From positions 372,001-436,000 of the forward strand of contig PGZJ01000001.1 of the NCBI GenBank assembly GCA_002840055.1: DNA of 64,000 nucleotides, read 5' to 3'. The DNA is from Gammaproteobacteria bacterium HGW-Gammaproteobacteria-11 (lineage in GTDB: Bacteria; Pseudomonadota; Gammaproteobacteria; Pseudomonadales; Pseudomonadaceae). Under the pieces are notes generated by a model that ran no database searches, was not told the DNA's origin, and saw nothing but the letters and a program-made list of their open reading frames with translations. Of the stretch, positions 9,984 through 19,792 are shown in pieces (the stretch's first letter is position 1; the number at the start of each line of letters is the position of its first letter). The position numbers and the translations under genes are program-made.

Positions 9984-12221
9984 TTATCGCGATGATAGAC
10001 GCGGCGTTGCACGACCCGGCTTGCGCTTGGTCGGCTTTTTCGCGCCCGTCTCTCGGGGTGGCAAACCGGTATGCTGGGTTTGCATATTGCCTGGCTTGGG
10101 TGCGGTCTTGCCCGCTGGCGTCGAATTCTTCCGCCGTGCACTGGCATAGCCCTCTACCGCCGGCTGATAGGTCGGGATCAGGTGTTGCTTGCCGTTGCCG
10201 ATCAGATCAGCCCGACCCATCTCGCTCAGGGCTTCACGCAGCAGGGGCCAGTTTTTCGGATCATGGTAGCGCAGGAAAGCCTTGTGCAAGCGTCGCTGAC
10301 GCTCGCCCTTGACCGTTGCCACGCCATCACTCTTGTAGCTGACCTTGCGCAGCGGGTTTTTCCCGGAATGATACATGGCCGTTGCCGTCGCCATGGGTGA
10401 CGGATAGAAAGCCTGCACCTGGTCGGCACGGAAGCCGTTGGTTTTCAGCCACAAGGCCAGGTTCATCATGTCTTCATCCGACGTCCCCGGATGCGCCGCA
10501 ATAAAATACGGGATCAGATACTGCTTCTTGCCCGCCTCCTTGGAGTATTTCTCGAACAGGCGCTTGAAGGTGTCATAACTGCCGATGCCGGGCTTCATCA
10601 TTTTCGACAACGGACCCTGCTCGGTGTGCTCAGGGGCAATTTTCAGATAACCACCAACGTGATGCGTTACCAGCTCCTTGACGTACTCGGGGGACTCGAC
10701 TGCCAGGTCATAACGCAGTCCCGAAGCAATCAGGATCTTTTTCACCCCCGGCAGGTCACGGGCCCGGCGGTACAAGCCGATCAGGGAAGAATGATCGGTA
10801 TTCAGGTTTTCACAAATCCCCGGATAGACGCACGAGGGTTTGCGACAGGCCGCTTCGATTTCAGGGCTCTTGCAGGCGATCCGGTACATGTTCGCGGTCG
10901 GTCCACCCAGGTCGGAAATGACCCCGGTGAAACCCGGCACCTTGTCACGAATCTCTTCGATTTCACGGATGATCGAGTCATGCGAACGGTTCTGGATGAT
11001 ACGGCCCTCGTGCTCGGTAATCGAACAGAAGGTACAACCACCAAAGCAGCCGCGCATGATATTGACCGAGAAACGAATCATCTCATAGGCCGGAATCTTG
11101 GCATCGCCATAGGCCGGATGCGGTATGCGTGCGTAGGGCAGACCGAAAACGTAGTCCATTTCCTCGGTACTCAAGGGAATCGGCGGCGGATTGAACCACA
11201 CATCCTTGTCCGCATGACGCTGAACCAGAGCGCGGGCATTGCCCGGATTGGTCTCCAGATGCAGAACCCGGTTGGCATGGGCATAGAGTACCGGATCACT
11301 TTTGACCTTCTCGTAGGACGGCAGACGGATCACGGTTCTGTCGCGCTCCAGGCGAGGATGCGGCAACAACTCGAGTACCTGGACATCCGCGTCATCACCC
11401 AGCACTGACGCCTCACCACGGGCCTGTTCGACCGCGCAGGCGGCGCTGTCCTGGGTGTTCACGTAAGGGTTGATGATCTTGTCGACCTTACCGGGGCGAT
11501 CAATACGAGTCGAATCCAGCTCGAACCAACCCTCAGGGGTATCACGGCGTACAAAAGCCGTGCCGCGAATATCGGTTATCTCCTGGATTGGCTGACCACG
11601 ACTCAGGCGCTGTGCTACTTCAACGACCGCACGCTCGGCGTTGCCGTACAAGAGGATGTCTGCCTTGGCATCCAGCAACAGTGAGTGCCTGACCTTGTCC
11701 TGCCAGTAATCATAGTGCGCAATACGGCGCAGGGACGCCTCGATGCCACCCAGCACAATGGGCACATCCTTGTAAGCCTCGCGGCAACGCTGACTGTAGA
11801 CCAGACTGGCGCGGTCCGGGCGCTTGCCGGCCAGGCCGCCGGGTGTGTAGGCATCATCGGAACGGATCTTGCGGTCGGCGGTATAGCGATTGATCATCGA
11901 ATCCATATTGCCGGCGGCAACACCGAAAAACAGATTCGGCTTGCCCAGCTGCATGAAGGCGTCTTTGCTCTGCCAGTCGGGCTGACTGATGATGCCAACG
12001 CGGAAACCCTGGGCCTCGAGCAGCCGTCCGATGATCGCCATACCAAAGGACGGATGATCGACATAGGCATCGCCGGTCACCACGATAATGTCGCAGCTAT
12101 CCCAGCCCAGCAGATCCATCTCGTCTCGGCTCATGGGTAGAAAAGGCGCCGGGCCAAAACACTCGGCCCAGTACTTGGGATAATCGAACAGCGGCTTGGC
12201 AGCCGGCATGCTGATGGACAT
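9984..12221 (-). CDS. ygiQ: YgiQ family radical SAM protein
   Basis: Radical SAM enzyme of the UPF0313/YgiQ family, with a biochemical role not established to my knowledge. The 745-residue protein has the conserved N-terminal YgiQ region (about the first 300 residues), then the cluster-binding motif CFGGCTFC in [19 protein letters not shown] near residue 370. The C-terminal tail (last ~60 residues) is basic and proline-rich. The ATG lies 2 bp after the dnaB stop and its GGAG ribosome binding site lies inside the last dnaB codons, so it is probably translated from the dnaB message. Confidence 0.93.
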   Translation of the reverse strand: MSISMPAAKPLFDYPKYWAECFGPAPFLPMSRDEMDLLGWDSCDIIVVTGDAYVDHPSFGMAIIGRLLEAQGFRVGIISQPDWQSKDAFMQLGKPNLFFGVAAGNMDSMINRYTADRKIRSDDAYTPGGLAGKRPDRASLVYSQRCREAYKDVPIVLGGIEASLRRIAHYDYWQDKVRHSLLLDAKADILLYGNAERAVVEVAQRLSRGQPIQEITDIRGTAFVRRDTPEGWFELDSTRIDRPGKVDKIINPYVNTQDSAACAVEQARGEASVLGDDADVQVLELLPHPRLERDRTVIRLPSYEKVKSDPVLYAHANRVLHLETNPGNARALVQRHADKDVWFNPPPIPLSTEEMDYVFGLPYARIPHPAYGDAKIPAYEMIRFSVNIMRGCFGGCTFCSITEHEGRIIQNRSHDSIIREIEEIRDKVPGFTGVISDLGGPTANMYRIACKSPEIEAACRKPSCVYPGICENLNTDHSSLIGLYRRARDLPGVKKILIASGLRYDLAVESPEYVKELVTHHVGGYLKIAPEHTEQGPLSKMMKPGIGSYDTFKRLFEKYSKEAGKKQYLIPYFIAAHPGTSDEDMMNLALWLKTNGFRADQVQAFYPSPMATATAMYHSGKNPLRKVSYKSDGVATVKGERQRRLHKAFLRYHDPKNWPLLREALSEMGRADLIGNGKQHLIPTYQPAVEGYASARRKNSTPAGKTAPKPGNMQTQHTGLPPRETGAKKPTKRKPGRATPRLSSR

Positions 12222-12223
12222 GC

Positions 12224-13627
12224 TTACTCCATATCTCCGTACCCGGAATAAGAGCCGGGTGCGAGATTCTCGAATCGGGTGAATTTTCCCATGAAGGCCA
12301 TACGGACAGTGCCGATCGGGCCATTCCGGTGCTTGCCGATAATCAACTCGGCGATACCCTGATCCTGGGTATCGGGATGGTATACCTCATCCCGGTAGAC
12401 AAACATGATGATGTCGGCGTCCTGCTCGATGGCGCCTGACTCACGCAGATCCGAGTTGATCGGGCGTTTGTTTGGACGCTGTTCCAGTGAGCGGTTCAAC
12501 TGCGACAGGGCAACCACAGGCGCATTGAACTCCTTGGCCAGCGCCTTCAACGATCGCGAAATCTCGGAAATTTCATTGGTGCGGTTTTCCGACGAGCCAC
12601 CCACCTGCATCAACTGCAGATAGTCGATCATGATCAGACCTATTTCACCATGTTCACGCGCCACACGGCGGGCACGGGCACGCATCTCCATCGGTGACAG
12701 GCCAGCGGTGTCATCGATAAACAGCTTGCGATCGTTCAGCAGATTGACCGCCGAGGTCAGGCGCGGCCAATCATCATCATCCAGTCGCCCGGAACGCACC
12801 TTGCTCTGGTCGATACGACCGAGTGACGACAGCATACGCATGACCAGCGAATCACCTGGCATCTCCAGCGAGAATACCAGCACAGCCTTGTCGTAACGCA
12901 TCACCACGTTCTCGACCAGATTCATCGCGAAGGTGGTCTTACCCATTGACGGACGACCGGCTACGATGACCAGGTCAGCCGGTTGCAGCCCTGATGTCAT
13001 CTCGTCCAGATCGGTAAAGCCCGTGGACAATCCGGTCAGTGCGCCATCGCTGTTGAACAGCGTATCGATACGGTCGATGGCCTTGGTCAGCAGCGTATTG
13101 ACCGATTCCGGCCCACCCGTTTTAGGGCGGCTTTCGGCAATCGCGAAAATCTGCCGTTCAGCTTCGTCAAGGATCTCGTTGGCCTGCTTGCCCTTGGGGT
13201 TGAAGGCACTGTCGGCAATATCCGAACTGGTGCTGATCAACTTGCGCAGGGTCGCGCGCTCACGAATGATCTGGGTGTACGCGGTAATGTTTGCTACTGA
13301 GGGGGTGTTCTTGGCCAACTGGCCGAGGTAAGCAAGCCCACCAACCTGATCAATCAGACCCTCGCGGTCCAGCTCTTCGGCCAGGGTAACTACATCAAAG
13401 GGCTGGTTGCGCCCGGCCAGGCTGGCGAGCGCACGAAAGATAAGCCGATGGTCATGGCGATAGAAATCCGACTCAGCCAACTGCTCCGACACCCGTTCCC
13501 AGGTGTTGTTTTCCAGCATGACACCGCCCAGCACAGCCTGCTCGGCTTCAATCGAGTGCGGGGGGATCTTCAGTGCAGAGGTCTGCAGGTCAAGTTCCGT
13601 GGTATCACTGTAATTCGACTCGTTCAT
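12224..13627 (-). CDS. dnaB: Replicative DNA helicase DnaB
   Basis: Hexameric 5'-3' helicase that unwinds DNA at the replication fork. It has an N-terminal primase-interacting domain starting [14 protein letters not shown] and a RecA-like domain with Walker [14 protein letters not shown] near residue 215. The Walker B region ([10 protein letters not shown]) and the family motif [17 protein letters not shown] follow. I chose the ATG at 13627 (467 residues) because it aligns with pseudomonad DnaB. The longer ORF from 13690 would add a 21-residue, signal-like stretch not expected in DnaB. No strong Shine-Dalgarno precedes 13627, so the start is moderately certain. It lies downstream of rplI and is coupled to ygiQ. 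Confidence 0.95.
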   Translation of the reverse strand: MNESNYSDTTELDLQTSALKIPPHSIEAEQAVLGGVMLENNTWERVSEQLAESDFYRHDHRLIFRALASLAGRNQPFDVVTLAEELDREGLIDQVGGLAYLGQLAKNTPSVANITAYTQIIRERATLRKLISTSSDIADSAFNPKGKQANEILDEAERQIFAIAESRPKTGGPESVNTLLTKAIDRIDTLFNSDGALTGLSTGFTDLDEMTSGLQPADLVIVAGRPSMGKTTFAMNLVENVVMRYDKAVLVFSLEMPGDSLVMRMLSSLGRIDQSKVRSGRLDDDDWPRLTSAVNLLNDRKLFIDDTAGLSPMEMRARARRVAREHGEIGLIMIDYLQLMQVGGSSENRTNEISEISRSLKALAKEFNAPVVALSQLNRSLEQRPNKRPINSDLRESGAIEQDADIIMFVYRDEVYHPDTQDQGIAELIIGKHRNGPIGTVRMAFMGKFTRFENLAPGSYSGYGDME

Positions 13628-13748
13628 CGGCACAGACTCGGTACAGGCTGAAAACAGCAGTAAGGCGCAAAGCACATCACCGAATGGCATTTAGCCGGGC
13701 AATTCAGGCAAAAACCATTGCCGTCATTCAGTGATAGCCTAAAACAGC

Positions 13749-13781
13749 AACACGGCGCCTGTCCGAGACAGGCACCGTGTT
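13749..13781 (-). terminator. Terminator hairpin after rplI
   Basis: A 15-bp stem with one mismatch (13749-13763 with 13767-13781) and a 3-nt loop, about 85 bp after the rplI stop. On the minus strand the sequence after the stem is T-rich (TGTTGCTGTTTTA), giving a fair intrinsic terminator between the ribosomal operon and dnaB. Confidence 0.6.
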
Positions 13782-13867
13782 GAACAGTCTAACTGCAAAG
13801 CCAACTCAACTCACCCTCGATCCACCAAGGCAGATCAACGGCACGCGAGCTGTTGCGGGTACCCGGA

Positions 13868-14314
13868 TTAACCGGCTACCACGACCAGCTTGACGCTGGC
13901 TTCAACATCGCTGTGCAGCTGCAGGGCGACTTCAAACTCGCCTACATTGCGCAACGGGCCTTCCGGCAGACGTACTTCGCTTTTCTCGATGGCTACACCA
14001 GCGGCAGTCACGGCGTCCGCAATATCACGGGTACCGATCGAACCGAACAGTTTGCCTTCTTCACCAGCGTTAGCTGCAATGGTAACGCTCAGCTCTACCA
14101 GCTTGGCCGCACGGGCTTCAGCTTCAGCTTTCTTCTCGGCTGCAATGCGCTCGAGTTCAGCGCGGCGAACTTCGAAGGCTTCCAGGTTAGCCGCAGTAGC
14201 AGGCGTAGCCTTGCCAAAGGGCAGCAGGAAATTGCGAGCGTAACCAGCACTGACGTTAACCTTGTCGCCAAGGCTACCCAGGTTCGCGATCTTTTCGAGC
14301 AGGATAACTTGCAT
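13868..14314 (-). CDS. rplI: 50S ribosomal protein L9
   Basis: Large-subunit protein of 148 residues. The N-terminal domain has the L9 signature ([19 protein letters not shown], then [13 protein letters not shown]). A long charged helix and a C-terminal domain ([18 protein letters not shown]) follow. It is the last gene of the rpsF-rpsR-DUF2232-rplI operon, 18 bp after the DUF2232 gene. Confidence 0.97.
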   Translation of the reverse strand: MQVILLEKIANLGSLGDKVNVSAGYARNFLLPFGKATPATAANLEAFEVRRAELERIAAEKKAEAEARAAKLVELSVTIAANAGEEGKLFGSIGTRDIADAVTAAGVAIEKSEVRLPEGPLRNVGEFEVALQLHSDVEASVKLVVVAG

Positions 14315-14332
14315 TTCGATAACCTCTTTTAT

Positions 14333-15226
14333 TCAATCTTGGCCGTTCGGATCGTTGTCATCACGGGGGCCCGAGGCCGGCGCAAGACGTGAACGAAAGT
14401 CGAACAGACTGTCAATGAGTGCCAAAACCATAATCAGGGGGTACACCACCTGCGCAGCAATAACCAGCAGCACGTAGACTACCACCAACCACTGAATGCC
14501 CATCTGCCTCAAGCCGACAACCCCATGCAACACGGCCAGACCTGCTATCAGCAGCGGCAAGGTTGCAATAGGCGCCATGATCGCCAATTGTCCCAGATTC
14601 AATGTTCCAAGGAACAACAACCAGAACATGGCAGCCACGACAGGCGACAGACGCAACTGATGAAACTCAGCACGAAAACCACCCGGGTTATACAAGCCGG
14701 CCTGCCATGAGCGACCTATCATCAGCGAGATCAACACCATAAGGCCGTTGAACATGCCGAAAGAGCCTGCCAGCAAAGGCTTGAGCAGGCCAATAACCAT
14801 AAGCTGAACCGACTCGTCAACACCGTTGGCAGAGAGCACCTCAGGCAAGTCTGTTTCCAGCTGCGCAACCAGCTCGGCCATCGGCTCTTGCAAAACAAGC
14901 ATCAACACCAGCGTATACAGCAAGCTTATTGGCACAACAGCCATCAAGACCTGCAACCAGCTGGCGCGCTCGCGCAAAAGTACCGCGAGTGCGGCGCTGC
15001 CAAGAATGACCAGCAGCGGCGTGATATCGCCCATAAAAACCCAGGCTACGGCTGGCAACATGCCCCAGCCGATTACCGGCAAGCTCTCGCTCAGTCCGCG
15101 CCGCAATACCACAAGGGCAACTGCTGCAGCAGCAAGCAGAAACAGCAGCGGTACTGCGGAGGCAATCGCCACAACCAGTGTGGCTTCCTTGCGACCGCGC
15201 ATAATGTACTCTGCCAACGCGCGCAT
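14333..15226 (-). CDS. DUF2232 multi-span membrane protein
   Basis: Integral membrane protein of 297 residues, with about eight hydrophobic helices from residue ~15 to ~280 and a short charged C-terminus ending near GPRDDNDPNGQD. It lies between rpsR and rplI, the position of a conserved DUF2232 membrane protein in pseudomonads (PA4933 by recollection). The function is unknown. The start MRALAEYIMRGR fits relatives, although the Shine-Dalgarno is weak, so it may depend on coupling to rpsR (gap 38 bp). Confidence 0.85.
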   Translation of the reverse strand: MRALAEYIMRGRKEATLVVAIASAVPLLFLLAAAAVALVVLRRGLSESLPVIGWGMLPAVAWVFMGDITPLLVILGSAALAVLLRERASWLQVLMAVVPISLLYTLVLMLVLQEPMAELVAQLETDLPEVLSANGVDESVQLMVIGLLKPLLAGSFGMFNGLMVLISLMIGRSWQAGLYNPGGFRAEFHQLRLSPVVAAMFWLLFLGTLNLGQLAIMAPIATLPLLIAGLAVLHGVVGLRQMGIQWLVVVYVLLVIAAQVVYPLIMVLALIDSLFDFRSRLAPASGPRDDNDPNGQD

Positions 15227-15264
15227 GCCGGTTTACATCCCCTGATCAGGAATTCAACTGCCTA

Positions 15265-15495
15265 TCAACGACCGTGACTGTCGGTGAAGGGCAACAGTGC
15301 CAGATAACGGGCGCGCTTGATGGCAACACCCAGCTGACGCTGGTATTTGGCTTTGGTACCGGTAATACGGCTGGGTACGATCTTGCCGGTTTCGGTAACG
15401 TAGGCTTTCAGGGTGTTCAGATCTTTGTAATCGATCTCTTTAACGCCTTCAGCGGTAAAACGGCAGAACTTTCTGCGACGGAAAAAACGTGCCAT
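15265..15495 (-). CDS. rpsR: 30S ribosomal protein S18
   Basis: Small-subunit protein of 76 residues that binds as a pair with S6 on 16S rRNA. It starts [13 protein letters not shown] and contains the conserved core [18 protein letters not shown] and [10 protein letters not shown]. It is the second gene of the rpsF operon, 42 bp after rpsF. In E. coli-type systems the S6:S18 pair can bind the operon leader to repress it; a matching structure is visible upstream of rpsF here. Confidence 0.98.
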   Translation of the reverse strand: MARFFRRRKFCRFTAEGVKEIDYKDLNTLKAYVTETGKIVPSRITGTKAKYQRQLGVAIKRARYLALLPFTDSHGR

Positions 15496-15537
15496 GGCAG
15501 CGTCTCCTAGGATTCTGAAAAAAGGGACCGGTTTGAC

Positions 15538-15969
15538 TTACTCGTCGTCGCCGTCTGTGTCGTCGTCGTTGACGTTGTCACCGTCGTTGTCGGTATCGAG
15601 ATCATCATCGCTGCGCTCACGGCGCTCACGACGCTCACCACGGCCGGTATCTTCAGGCTTGAGCATGTCAGACTGCTCGGTGATGGCTTCTTCACGACGG
15701 ATGACCATGTTACGAATAACGGCATCGTTGTAACGGAAGTTCTCAGTCAACTCTTCCAGTGCCTTGGCGCTGCACTCGACGTTAAGCATGATGTAGTGGG
15801 CTTTGTGGATCTTGTCGATTGGGTAAGCCAGTTGACGGCGGCCCCAGTCTTCCAGGCGGTGGATCTTGCCGCCATCTTCTTCGATCAGTTTGGTGTAGCG
15901 CTCGACCATACCGCCGACCTGCTCACTTTGATCCGGGTGTACCAGAAAAACGATTTCGTAATGACGCAT
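15538..15969 (-). CDS. rpsF: 30S ribosomal protein S6
   Basis: Small-subunit protein of 143 residues. The domain [18 protein letters not shown] ... [18 protein letters not shown] is typical S6. After about residue 100 there is a charged tail: an Arg/Glu stretch, then about 25 residues consisting almost only of Asp, Asn, Gly, Thr and Val. S6 tails are often acidic (in E. coli RimK adds glutamates), but this one is genome-encoded and notably Asp-rich. AAGGAG lies 6 nt before the ATG and can pair with CTCCTT in the leader. Confidence 0.97.
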   Translation of the reverse strand: MRHYEIVFLVHPDQSEQVGGMVERYTKLIEEDGGKIHRLEDWGRRQLAYPIDKIHKAHYIMLNVECSAKALEELTENFRYNDAVIRNMVIRREEAITEQSDMLKPEDTGRGERRERRERSDDDLDTDNDGDNVNDDDTDGDDE

Positions 15970-16037
15970 AAGTGCTCCTTACGGGTTATAGCCAGCCACC
16001 CAACATGGTCTGGCAAGGAGTAGAACTCTAGATTGGG
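15970..16037 (-). promoter_or_regulatory. rpsF leader, candidate S6:S18 autoregulatory element
   Basis: On the minus strand CTCCTT (16015-16020) can pair with AAGGAG, the rpsF ribosome binding site (15975-15980). GCCAG pairs with CTGGC and ACC with GGT, giving a stem with a 2-nt bulge and an internal loop containing CCG. Known S6:S18 leader motifs combine a hairpin with an unpaired CCG near the start codon, so this fits a repression switch in which S6:S18 holds the binding site closed. Pairing is seen in the sequence; protein binding is inference. Confidence 0.55.
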
Positions 16038-16043
16038 GCGCAC

Positions 16044-16072
16044 ATTCTAGGGGAGTGGGTGGGAAGCTGCAA
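16044..16072 (-). promoter_or_regulatory. Candidate sigma-70 promoter of the rpsF operon
   Basis: On the minus strand TAGAAT (16044-16049) is preceded at exactly 17 bp by TTGCAG (16067-16072). The -35 box falls inside the first heptamers of repeat locus C. Transcription would start near 16037. The match is partial (-35 about 3/6, -10 5/6). Confidence 0.4.
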
Positions 16073-16289
16073 GCTTTAAGGGATAGCGGCAAGCTTTAAG
16101 CCACAAGCTGCAAGCAGACCGTAGTGGCTTTTGGCTTTTGGCTTTTGGCTTTTGGCTTTTGGCTTTTGGCTTTTGGTTTAAAGCTTAAAGCTTGTAGCTT
16201 GTAGCTTGTAGCTTGTAGCTTGTAGCTTGTAGCTTGTAGCTTGTAGCTTGTAGATTGTAGATTGTAGCTTGCGGCCTGTAGCTTGAAGC
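16061..16289. repeat. Heptamer repeat, locus C (rpsF-rlmB)
   Basis: This fills most of the 320-bp gap between rpsF and rlmB; no protein-coding gene is seen. Left arm 16064-16115: AAGCTGC and AAGCTTT variants. A 10-nt centre contains CCGTAGTGG (16119-16127). Then come seven perfect copies of GGCTTTT (16126-16174), a transition, nine perfect copies of CTTGTAG (16191-16253) and three or four degenerate copies running into the rlmB stop. The two arms are inverted relative to each other. Low copy divergence suggests recent expansion by slippage. Confidence 0.9.
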
Positions 16290-17033
16290 TCACGCCTTGT
16301 TGCGTTGCCGAACCGCTTCAAACAGGCAAATGCCGGCGGCAACCGAGACGTTCAGGCTACTGACAGCGCCGGCCATCGGCAGCTTGGCCAGGTAATCACA
16401 GTGCTCGCGAGTCAAGCGACGCATGCCAGCACCCTCTGCGCCCATGATGATAACACTGGGCACTTTGAGATCGACCTGATAGAGAAGCTGGTCGGCCTCA
16501 CCTGCGGTACCGACCACCCACAAACCGCGTTGCTGGAGTTGCTTGAGGGTTCTGGCCAGATTGGTCACCGCAACCAGCGGAACCGTTTCTGCCGCACCGC
16601 AAGCCACTTTGCGCACTGCAGGGGTGAGACTGGCCGAGCGATCCCTTGGAATGATGACCGCATGGGCTCCGGCCGCATCAGCGCTGCGCAGGCAGGCGCC
16701 CAGATTATGCGGATCAGTCACACCATCCAGCACCAGCAGCAAAGCTGGTTCTTCGAGCTTTTCCAGCAGATTGTCGAGCATCTCCTCGGACCACATCTGA
16801 CTGGCGGCGACCTCAGCCACCACACCCTGGTGCACACCATCAACCAGTCTATCGAGCTCTTCGGGAGCAACACGGTTGACACTGACACCCACACTTGCGG
16901 CCAGATCCAACAGCACCTGAGCGCGGACATCAAGACGCCCACGGACCAGTGTCACCCGCTTTACCCGCTTGGCCGAGCGCTCAAGCATGGCCTGTACTGC
17001 ATGAATGCCGTAGACGTATTCAATATCACTCAT
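16290..17033 (-). CDS. rlmB: 23S rRNA (guanosine-2'-O-)-methyltransferase RlmB
   Basis: SPOUT-family enzyme that methylates the 2'-O of G2251 (E. coli numbering) in 23S rRNA. The 247-residue protein has an N-terminal substrate-binding domain (YVYGIHAVQAMLE) and SPOUT motifs 1-3: LDGVTDPHNLGACLRSA, IMGAEGAGMRRL and LPMAGAVSSLNVSVAAGI. It lies 30 bp after rnr on the same strand, the conserved rnr-rlmB pair. Its stop codon touches the heptamer array of locus C. Confidence 0.95.
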   Translation of the reverse strand: MSDIEYVYGIHAVQAMLERSAKRVKRVTLVRGRLDVRAQVLLDLAASVGVSVNRVAPEELDRLVDGVHQGVVAEVAASQMWSEEMLDNLLEKLEEPALLLVLDGVTDPHNLGACLRSADAAGAHAVIIPRDRSASLTPAVRKVACGAAETVPLVAVTNLARTLKQLQQRGLWVVGTAGEADQLLYQVDLKVPSVIIMGAEGAGMRRLTREHCDYLAKLPMAGAVSSLNVSVAAGICLFEAVRQRNKA

Positions 17034-17063
17034 TGTGCCTGTGCCCTGCTGATCCGTTTATTG

Positions 17064-19610
17064 TTACTTGCGCTTGCGCGGAGCACGGGGTGCACGCGGG
17101 GCACGTGCGGGCGCTCCAGAGGGTGCTTTGCCGGCCGGCTTTGCGGACGCCGGAGCAGTACTACGACCACCCTTGTCGCCTGACTTTGGCGCACGACCGG
17201 AGGGCTTGCCACCGGCTTTTTTTGCATCCTCCATCAGCTTCTGACGGGCGGCGCGACTGGCTTCAACCGTACTGGCCACCTGCGGCTGCTGCTTGTCCAT
17301 TTCGAAGTCGATCTTGCGCTCATCCAGATCAACCCGTGCGACCTGCACGCGAACCTGGTCACCGAGACGGAAGCTCTTGCCGGAACGCTCACCGGCAAGA
17401 CGGTGGTGCACAGCGTCAAAATGATAATAGTCGGCCGGCAAGGCGGTAATATGTACCAGCCCTTCCACATAGATATCCTTGAGCTCGACAAACAGACCGA
17501 AACCGGTGACCGCTGTAACCAGGCCATCAAAGCTCTCGCCAACTCGGTCCTTCATGAACTCGCACTTGAGCCAGCTGACCACATCACGGGTTGCCTCATC
17601 GGCACGCCGCTCGTTCTGCGAGCACTGCTGTCCAAGGCGCTCGAGGGCCGCATGATCATAGGGGTAAATCGAGGCCTTCGGCAGCACACCCGCACCGGCG
17701 CGCTGTACCCGATCGGTTTTCTTCCGCGAGCGCACAACGCTACGAATCGCCCTGTGGGTCAACAAATCCGGATAGCGGCGAATCGGCGAGGTGAAGTGCG
17801 TATAGGCCTCATAGTTGAGACCGAAGTGCCCGGCGTTGTTCGGACTGTAGACCGCCTGACTCAGTGAACGCAGCATGACTGTCTGGATCAGCTGCGCATC
17901 CGGGCGCCCCTGCACCTTTTGCAATACGGCGCTGTAATCCTCGGGCGTTGGATCGCCTTTCTTGCGGGTCAGGCTCATGCCCATAGCACCCAGGAACTGA
18001 CGCAGACGCTCGATCTTCTCCGGCTGCGGGCTGTCATGCACACGGTACAGACCCGGCATCTCGAGATCCTGAAGAAAGCGTGCTGTCGCGACATTGGCGC
18101 AGAGCATGCATTCCTCGACAATCTTGTGCGCGTCATTACGCGTGGTAGGCCGAATTTCTGCAATCTTGCGATTGTCACCAAAGACAATGCGCGTCTCGGT
18201 GGTTTCAAAATCTATGGCGCCACGCCCCTGACGCGCCTTGGCCAGTGCCTTGTATAACTCATAGAGATTTTTCAGTGCCGGTACAACATCGGCATATTCA
18301 TCCAGCAACCGGGCACCATCCTGGCTACGCGGGTGCTCCAGCATGGAGGACACCTTGTTGTAGGTCAGGCGCGCATGCGAATGAATGACCGCTTCATAGA
18401 ACTGATAGTCGGTCAGCTCACCGCTTTTCGACACGGTCATTTCACAAACCATGGCCAGCCGGTCAACCTTGGGCATCAGCGAACACAGGCCATTGGAGAT
18501 AGCCTCGGGCAACATCGGCACCACTTCACTGGGGAAGTACACCGAGGTACCCCGCAGTTCAGCCTCGGCATCCAGTGCCGAGCCTACCGGCACATAATGC
18601 GATACGTCGGCAATCGCCACATACAGCTTCCAGCCACCGGCAAACAGGCGCCAGCCACTGGCCTTCTGCGGCTCACAGAACACGGCGTCATCGAAGTCGC
18701 GGGCATCTTCGCCATCAATGGTGACCAGCGGCAGGTGCCTGAGATCGACGCGCTTGAGCTTGTCCTTTTCTTCAACATAATCTTTCAGCTTTGCCGCTTC
18801 ATCGAGCACCGCCTGGGGCCATACGCTGGGAATATCGTAACTGCGCAGGGCAACCTCGATTTCAACCCCGGGGGCCATGTAGTCCCCCACCACTTCGATA
18901 ACTTCACCCTGTGACTGACGGTGCATGCTCGGCCAATGGGTAATCTTCACTTCGACATACTGACCATGTTTGGCACCGCCGTCGCAACCCGGCGTCACCA
19001 GCACCTCATGGTTGATCTTGGCGTTATCCGCGACCACGAAGGCGATACCGTTTTCATTGTAATAGCGGCCGACCAGCACTTCATGGGCACGCTCGAGTAT
19101 CTCGACAATGGTGCCCTCACTGCGGCCACGGCGATCAACACCGGTAATACGACCTAGAACCCGATCACCATCAAACACCAGGCGCATCTGCGCCGGGCTG
19201 AGAAACAGATCTTCGGTACCCTCATCCGGCACCAGAAAGCCAAAACCATCGCGATGACCCTGTACCCGACCCTTGATCAGATCCAGCTTGTCGACTGGCG
19301 CGTAGGCACCACGGCGGGTATAGATCAGTTGACCATCACGCTCCATGGCGCGTAAACGCCGGCGCAGGGCCTCTACACCCTCTTCATCGGTAATACCGAA
19401 CTCATCCTGCAGCTGCGCGCGCGTGGCGGGTGCACCACGCTCTTCAAGCAGGGCCAGGATAAGTTCGCGACTGGGGATGGGGTTGTCGTAATTCTGTGCT
19501 TCGCGTTTGGCTTCTGGATCAATGCTTGCCCAGTTGGCCGGTGATGCGGAAGAACGTTTGGAGTTGCTCGACGGGGAAGCCGAGTCTTTGGATATTGATT
19601 TTTTCGTCAT
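17064..19610 (-). CDS. rnr: Ribonuclease R
   Basis: 3'-5' exoribonuclease that degrades structured RNA. The 848-residue protein has an N-terminal helix-turn-helix-like region (about 50-120), cold-shock domains (about 130-270), the RNB catalytic domain with TIDGEDARDFDDAVF near residue 310, an S1 domain (about 690-775) and a basic tail rich in Lys, Ala, Pro and Arg. The first 25 residues are Ser/Lys-rich. All catalytic aspartates of the DxDDxD-type motif are present. Upstream and divergent are the tRNA-Leu genes; rlmB follows. Size and layout match gamma-proteobacterial RNase R rather than RNase II. Confidence 0.96.
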   Translation of the reverse strand: MTKKSISKDSASPSSNSKRSSASPANWASIDPEAKREAQNYDNPIPSRELILALLEERGAPATRAQLQDEFGITDEEGVEALRRRLRAMERDGQLIYTRRGAYAPVDKLDLIKGRVQGHRDGFGFLVPDEGTEDLFLSPAQMRLVFDGDRVLGRITGVDRRGRSEGTIVEILERAHEVLVGRYYNENGIAFVVADNAKINHEVLVTPGCDGGAKHGQYVEVKITHWPSMHRQSQGEVIEVVGDYMAPGVEIEVALRSYDIPSVWPQAVLDEAAKLKDYVEEKDKLKRVDLRHLPLVTIDGEDARDFDDAVFCEPQKASGWRLFAGGWKLYVAIADVSHYVPVGSALDAEAELRGTSVYFPSEVVPMLPEAISNGLCSLMPKVDRLAMVCEMTVSKSGELTDYQFYEAVIHSHARLTYNKVSSMLEHPRSQDGARLLDEYADVVPALKNLYELYKALAKARQGRGAIDFETTETRIVFGDNRKIAEIRPTTRNDAHKIVEECMLCANVATARFLQDLEMPGLYRVHDSPQPEKIERLRQFLGAMGMSLTRKKGDPTPEDYSAVLQKVQGRPDAQLIQTVMLRSLSQAVYSPNNAGHFGLNYEAYTHFTSPIRRYPDLLTHRAIRSVVRSRKKTDRVQRAGAGVLPKASIYPYDHAALERLGQQCSQNERRADEATRDVVSWLKCEFMKDRVGESFDGLVTAVTGFGLFVELKDIYVEGLVHITALPADYYHFDAVHHRLAGERSGKSFRLGDQVRVQVARVDLDERKIDFEMDKQQPQVASTVEASRAARQKLMEDAKKAGGKPSGRAPKSGDKGGRSTAPASAKPAGKAPSGAPARAPRAPRAPRKRK

Positions 19611-19757
19611 AGGTCTCTATTGAACCGCGAATCCGTGTTTCATGCACCTTATTTCCGGTGCGGGGATAAAATTTTTCACCCGGGGCTTTACAAGGCGGGA
19701 ACCGCTACGTAATATTCGCGCCGTTGATGCATCAAGGGTTGCACGCTGAAATGCGGG

Positions 19758-19784
19758 TTGTTTCAAGCTTAGCACTCCTATAAT
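19758..19784 (+). promoter_or_regulatory. Candidate promoter of the tRNA-Leu pair
   Basis: A perfect TATAAT (19779-19784) lies 8 bp before the first tRNA. TTGTTT (19758-19763) is the nearest -35-like hexamer at 15 bp; GGTTGT gives a 17-bp spacing. A G/C-rich discriminator follows. The strong -10 box is the main evidence. Confidence 0.6.
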
Positions 19785-19792
19785 GCCTGCAC

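Noticed and set aside
13628..13690. Signal-like extension of DnaB (21 residues)
   Set aside because: DnaB is cytoplasmic and relatives start near the ATG at 13627; the extension is an open-frame artefact.
16096..16293. A 65-codon ORF on the minus strand overlapping the rlmB stop (GTGA), encoding repeats close to SYKLQAT
   Set aside because: It is a translation of the heptamer array, which reads open in this frame because seven bases times three gives a 7-residue period. There is no ribosome binding site and the tail is unrelated to any protein; the array is non-coding in my judgement.
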